Below, piece after piece: positions 61,198 through 64,000 of a stretch of DNA of 64,000 bases. The notes beneath the pieces are model-generated. The model did no database searches, was not told the origin of the DNA, and was given only the letters and a program-made list of their open reading frames with translations. A program made the position numbers and the translations under genes. Source of the DNA: JANRLF01 sp033762815 (GTDB lineage Bacteria > Bacteroidota > Bacteroidia > Chitinophagales > CAIOSU01); the NCBI GenBank assembly GCA_033762815.1, contig JANRLF010000004.1, positions 372,001-436,000 on the forward strand. Direction: 5' to 3'. Position 1 is the first letter of the stretch, and each line of letters opens with the position of its first letter.

Positions 61198-61323
61198 AAG
61201 CAAGCTATTTTTCAATGGAAGCTACTTTCTCTTACAAGAAAGCAAGCTAAGCCTAAGCCCTTAAATACAACCTGAATGCAAAGCTGATGCTAATAACTAT
61301 ATTTGTTTGGTAGAATTGCCCCT

Positions 61324-62724
61324 ATGAACGACAAAATAGTACGTATAGCAGGTGCCCAAGGTTTTTATGGTGATAGCCCCATGGCCGCCATGAATATTGT
61401 AATGGAAAAGGCCGCCGATTATTTGGTACACGATGCCCTGGCCGAGTTGACCCTGAGCATATTGCAAAAAGACAAGCTGCAGGACCCCAGCCAAGGCTAT
61501 GCTAAAGATATAGAGTTTATGGCACGCAGCCTGTACCCTGCTGCGTTCGCCGCTGGCATTAAAATAGTGTCCAATTCAGGAGGGATGAACCCTCATGCCG
61601 CGGCGCAAAAGGTAGCAGAAATATTAAAGAAGCAGGGTATCAGTGGTTATAAAATTGCCGTTATTACTGGCGATGACCTAATGCCCAAGCTGAAGGAAAT
61701 GCAGGAAAGTGGGTTGGCATTAGAGAATATGGATACGGGCGAGCCTTATGCCAACTCCAAATATTTGGCTACCCATGCCAATGTATATATTGGTGCAAAG
61801 GGTGTTAAGGAAGCCCTAGAACAGGGAGCAGACCTTATTCTTGCTGGCCGTGTGGCCGACCCTTGCCTCACTTTGGGTATTTTAGCCCATGAGTTTGGTT
61901 GGAGATTGGAAGGCAGTGAGCTCAGTATCCATGAATTGGATTTGCTGGCATCGGGCATTGCTATTGGTCACTTGCTGGAGTGTGGTGGCCAAGCATCAGG
62001 CGGCAACAGCTATGCAGAATGGCCTATGGATTATAGAGTAAGCAACCTCGGATACCCTATTGCGCATGTGCATGCCGATGGCAGTGCGGTATTTACTAAA
62101 CTAGAAAGCCAAGGCGGCAAAATGAGCCGCAACACCTTGCGCGAGCAACTGGTGTACGAAATACATGACCCAGCTAACTATATTACCCCGGATGTGACCG
62201 TGGACCTTACCCAAGTCAAAATAACCGAATTAGGTCCTAACCGGGTGGATTTTAGAGGCGTTAAAGGTAAGCCCCGGCCTGAAAAGCTAAAGCTAACTAT
62301 CGGGCAAATGGAGGGATACACCTCTGAGCAATTCTTTTTCTTTTCATGGCCGTATGCTTATCAAAAGGCACAGAAATTCATCACCGCAGTAAAGGAAATA
62401 TGGGCAGGCCTTCCGCTGGCTATTGAGCGACAGGAGTTCAATGTAATTGGCGTTAATGCCATACATGGTACCGCCACACCTGAACCAAAACGGGAAGTAT
62501 TGGAGCAGTTGAACGAAATAGGCATTCGGGTGGTCATTAAGCACAATGATGAAAGGACAGGCAAGGCAGCATTTGCAGCTATTACCTGTTTAGGACTGAA
62601 TGGCCCCCCTGGGGTGGTCTCCGTTCCGGGCTGGGGCAAACAGAACAGGGTGCAGCTCAGCCTTTGGCCTACCCTAGTCCCCAGAGAAATAGTGCAAGAG
62701 AAGGTGGACATGCTGATTTGGTAA
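61324..62724 (+). CDS. AtuA-family (DUF1446, acyclic terpene utilisation) protein
   Basis: 466 residues from MNDKIVRIAGAQGFYGDSPM; TATATTTG at 61298-61305 is the likely -7 box, and the in-frame TTG at 61303 lies inside it, so the ATG is preferred. DUF1446 blocks: IVSNSGGMNPHAAAQKVAEI near residue 80, YIGAKGVKEALEQGADLILA near 152, GRVADPCLTLGILAHEFGW near 172, LLECGGQASGGNSYAEWP near 217, PIAHVHADGSAVFTK near 247, and the late ITCLGLNGPPGVVSVPGWGK near 424. AtuA is one protein of the citronellol/geraniol degradation pathway, but many homologues have other, unknown substrates. The rest of an atu cluster is not in the window. Confidence 0.88.
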   Translation: MNDKIVRIAGAQGFYGDSPMAAMNIVMEKAADYLVHDALAELTLSILQKDKLQDPSQGYAKDIEFMARSLYPAAFAAGIKIVSNSGGMNPHAAAQKVAEILKKQGISGYKIAVITGDDLMPKLKEMQESGLALENMDTGEPYANSKYLATHANVYIGAKGVKEALEQGADLILAGRVADPCLTLGILAHEFGWRLEGSELSIHELDLLASGIAIGHLLECGGQASGGNSYAEWPMDYRVSNLGYPIAHVHADGSAVFTKLESQGGKMSRNTLREQLVYEIHDPANYITPDVTVDLTQVKITELGPNRVDFRGVKGKPRPEKLKLTIGQMEGYTSEQFFFFSWPYAYQKAQKFITAVKEIWAGLPLAIERQEFNVIGVNAIHGTATPEPKREVLEQLNEIGIRVVIKHNDERTGKAAFAAITCLGLNGPPGVVSVPGWGKQNRVQLSLWPTLVPREIVQEKVDMLIW

Positions 62725-62785
62725 TTTGAAATTCAAAGAGACCATAGAATTAACCTTAAGCATTCGACAATTATCAAGAAAAAAC

Positions 62786-62816
62786 TTGCAGCACTAAACA
62801 CTGTTCATTATATTTG
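62786..62816 (+). promoter_or_regulatory. Promoter of the TetR-family gene
   Basis: TTG (62786-62788), 20-base spacer, TATATTTG (62809-62816), 18 bases before the ATG at 62835. Confidence 0.8.
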
Positions 62817-62834
62817 TGTTGTAATCTTTATAGC

Positions 62835-63476
62835 ATGGGAATAGCAGAACGAAAGGAACGGGAAAAACAGGAGATGCGGGAGCTGATATTAGATGCTGCT
62901 ACGCAAATGTTTCTAGAGGATGGCTACGACAAAACCTCAGTACGCAACATTGCGGAAAAGATTGAATACAGCCCTGCTACCATCTATTTGTACTTTAAGG
63001 ACAAGGACGAATTGTTTTTTGCCATCCATGAAATCGGTTTCCAAAAATTGTTGAGCCAAATGGAAACCACCCGTGCAATAATAAATCCTTTAGAACGTCT
63101 GCGGCAAATAGGTGTCATCTATTTGGAGTTTGCTTTAAAGAATCCGGAGTACTATGATTTGATGTTCATAATGCGCGCACCTATTAACTCCATTAAAGAA
63201 AAACATGCTCTGGAGCACCAGAAAGAGCCTGCTTGTTGGTACTATGGGGAAACATCCTTTGCATTTGTACAACAAACTATTAGTGAATGTATGGAGCAGC
63301 AGTTAATTAAAGCAGAAAATCCTATGCTGACCTCCATGTACGTATGGTCCTTTGTACATGGCATGGCATCACTACATATCCGTGACCGTTTTTTGGTGAT
63401 GGATTTAGACTCAGAGCAAATTCGAAACATGATTTTGTTGGCCTTGGATGAAATGTTGTCAATGCTGAAGAAATAA
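62835..63476 (+). CDS. TetR/AcrR-family transcriptional regulator
   Basis: 213 residues from MGIAERKEREKQEMRELILD. N-terminal helix-turn-helix: AATQMFLEDGYDKTSVRNIA, then EKIEYSPATIYLYFKDKDEL, the classical TetR signature. The C-terminal ligand domain is helical and unrelated by eye to a named subgroup. It is 50 bases upstream of a TolC-type gene and in the same direction, the common layout of a TetR-controlled RND efflux operon. It probably represses this promoter and is released by a toxic compound. Confidence 0.92.
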   Translation: MGIAERKEREKQEMRELILDAATQMFLEDGYDKTSVRNIAEKIEYSPATIYLYFKDKDELFFAIHEIGFQKLLSQMETTRAIINPLERLRQIGVIYLEFALKNPEYYDLMFIMRAPINSIKEKHALEHQKEPACWYYGETSFAFVQQTISECMEQQLIKAENPMLTSMYVWSFVHGMASLHIRDRFLVMDLDSEQIRNMILLALDEMLSMLKK

Positions 63477-63526
63477 TTTTTTTTGCTTCCTAATGAACAC
63501 TGTTAAGTTAATAAATAGTTATTAAA

Positions 63527-64000
63527 ATGAAACCGCTACCCATTATAATACTGCTGTTTGTCATTTCTTTCCAAGTATCTGCACAAAGCCTTTTGGATAA
63601 TTATATTAAAGAGGGGCTTGAACATAATCAAGCACTAAAGCAGCAGCAATTTTATTTGGACAAGGCGATGGCAGCATTGAAAGAAGCCAATGGCTTGTTC
63701 ATGCCAAATTTGGATTTGCGTACGGATTATGTTGATAGTAGGGGCGGCCGCACTATTGATATTCCTATCGGGGATTTGCTGAATCCGGTGTATCAAAACC
63801 TTAACCAAATCAATGCGGCACTTTCGCCGGGTTCGCCTGAGTATCCTAAACTTGATAACGTTTCGGAGCAGCTTAATCCCAAAAATTTCTATAATGCTTA
63901 CTTACGTGCTTCTATGCCTCTGGTGAATGCGGAGGTATGGTACAATCGAAAAATCAAAAAGCACCAAATCAACCTACAGCAATCGGAAATTGATATCTAC
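63527..64000 (+). CDS. TolC-family outer membrane efflux protein, N-terminal part
   Basis: At least 158 residues, cut by the right window edge. Signal peptide MKPLPIIILLFVISFQVSA. Then LLDNYIKEGLEHNQALKQQQ, the TolC-type first coiled helix, and later NAYLRASMPLVNAEVWYNRK, the family's outer-helix and strand segment. It should form the outer membrane channel of an efflux pump. The TetR gene before it suggests that membrane fusion protein and RND genes follow. Confidence 0.87.
   Translation, partial: MKPLPIIILLFVISFQVSAQSLLDNYIKEGLEHNQALKQQQFYLDKAMAALKEANGLFMPNLDLRTDYVDSRGGRTIDIPIGDLLNPVYQNLNQINAALSPGSPEYPKLDNVSEQLNPKNFYNAYLRASMPLVNAEVWYNRKIKKHQINLQQSEIDIY

Overview
The window is a chromosomal segment of a Bacteroidota bacterium, probably of the Chitinophagia/Saprospiria/Sphingobacteriia type. 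The evidence is five secreted proteins with type IX secretion (T9SS) type A C-terminal sorting domains, a TonB-dependent receptor with a carboxypeptidase-regulatory-like N-terminus, TAnnTTTG-type promoters, few Shine-Dalgarno sequences, and families typical of the phylum (DUF1343/NamZ, DUF4846, a YbiT-like ABC-F protein). The species cannot be named from sequence alone. Genes are dense and lie on both strands; only two stretches exceed 300 bases without a protein gene (19195-20254 and 40535-41296).

Layout. 1-6.3 kb: surface and secreted proteins, including a 1.5k-residue repeat protein. 6.4-8.5 kb: a tightly overlapping operon (degenerate sigma54-activator-like AAA protein, DUF1653, Maf, lipoprotein). 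8.7-15.7 kb: TonB receptor, PhoX-like phosphatase, Tat-exported phosphoesterase, T9SS cargo. 15.8-19.2 kb: a two-gene unit encoding an LRR-Roc-COR-TIR protein and an overlapping small membrane protein, followed by about 1 kb of unusual repeats. 20.2-26.1 kb: five genes on the minus strand for secreted and cytosolic hydrolases and an SDR enzyme. 26.3-29.8 kb: a VapBC-like toxin-antitoxin pair with a frameshifted toxin, an M1 peptidase, and a HicAB pair. 29.9-40.5 kb: housekeeping and metabolism (panB, SDR, ABC-F, alkane monooxygenase, fmt, NamZ, LolC-like permease). 40.6 kb: a tRNA-Met gene with a defective-looking 5' side. 41.3-52.5 kb: M1 peptidase, phosphoesterase, e(P4)-type phosphatase, thrC, MORN protein, Sua5/TsaC-type protein, guaA, a substrate-binding lipoprotein and a queuosine-tRNA mannosyltransferase. 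52.5-64 kb: acyl-CoA dehydrogenase, RluA, 3-hydroxyacyl-CoA dehydrogenase, secreted hydrolase, YraN, SRPBCC-GyrI fusion, AtuA-family protein, and a TetR-TolC start of an efflux operon.

The best candidate for an undescribed system is the LRR-Roc-COR-TIR plus membrane-protein pair at 15834-19194. It combines a repeat sensor with recently duplicated units, a GTPase switch, a TIR domain with an NADase-like glutamate position, and an overlapping multi-pass membrane partner. That layout fits a TIR-based immune or cell-death module. The neighbouring duplicated 11-bp-period repeat module is the second structure not explained by ordinary annotation. All functional statements are from reading the sequence and recalling families; no searches were run.
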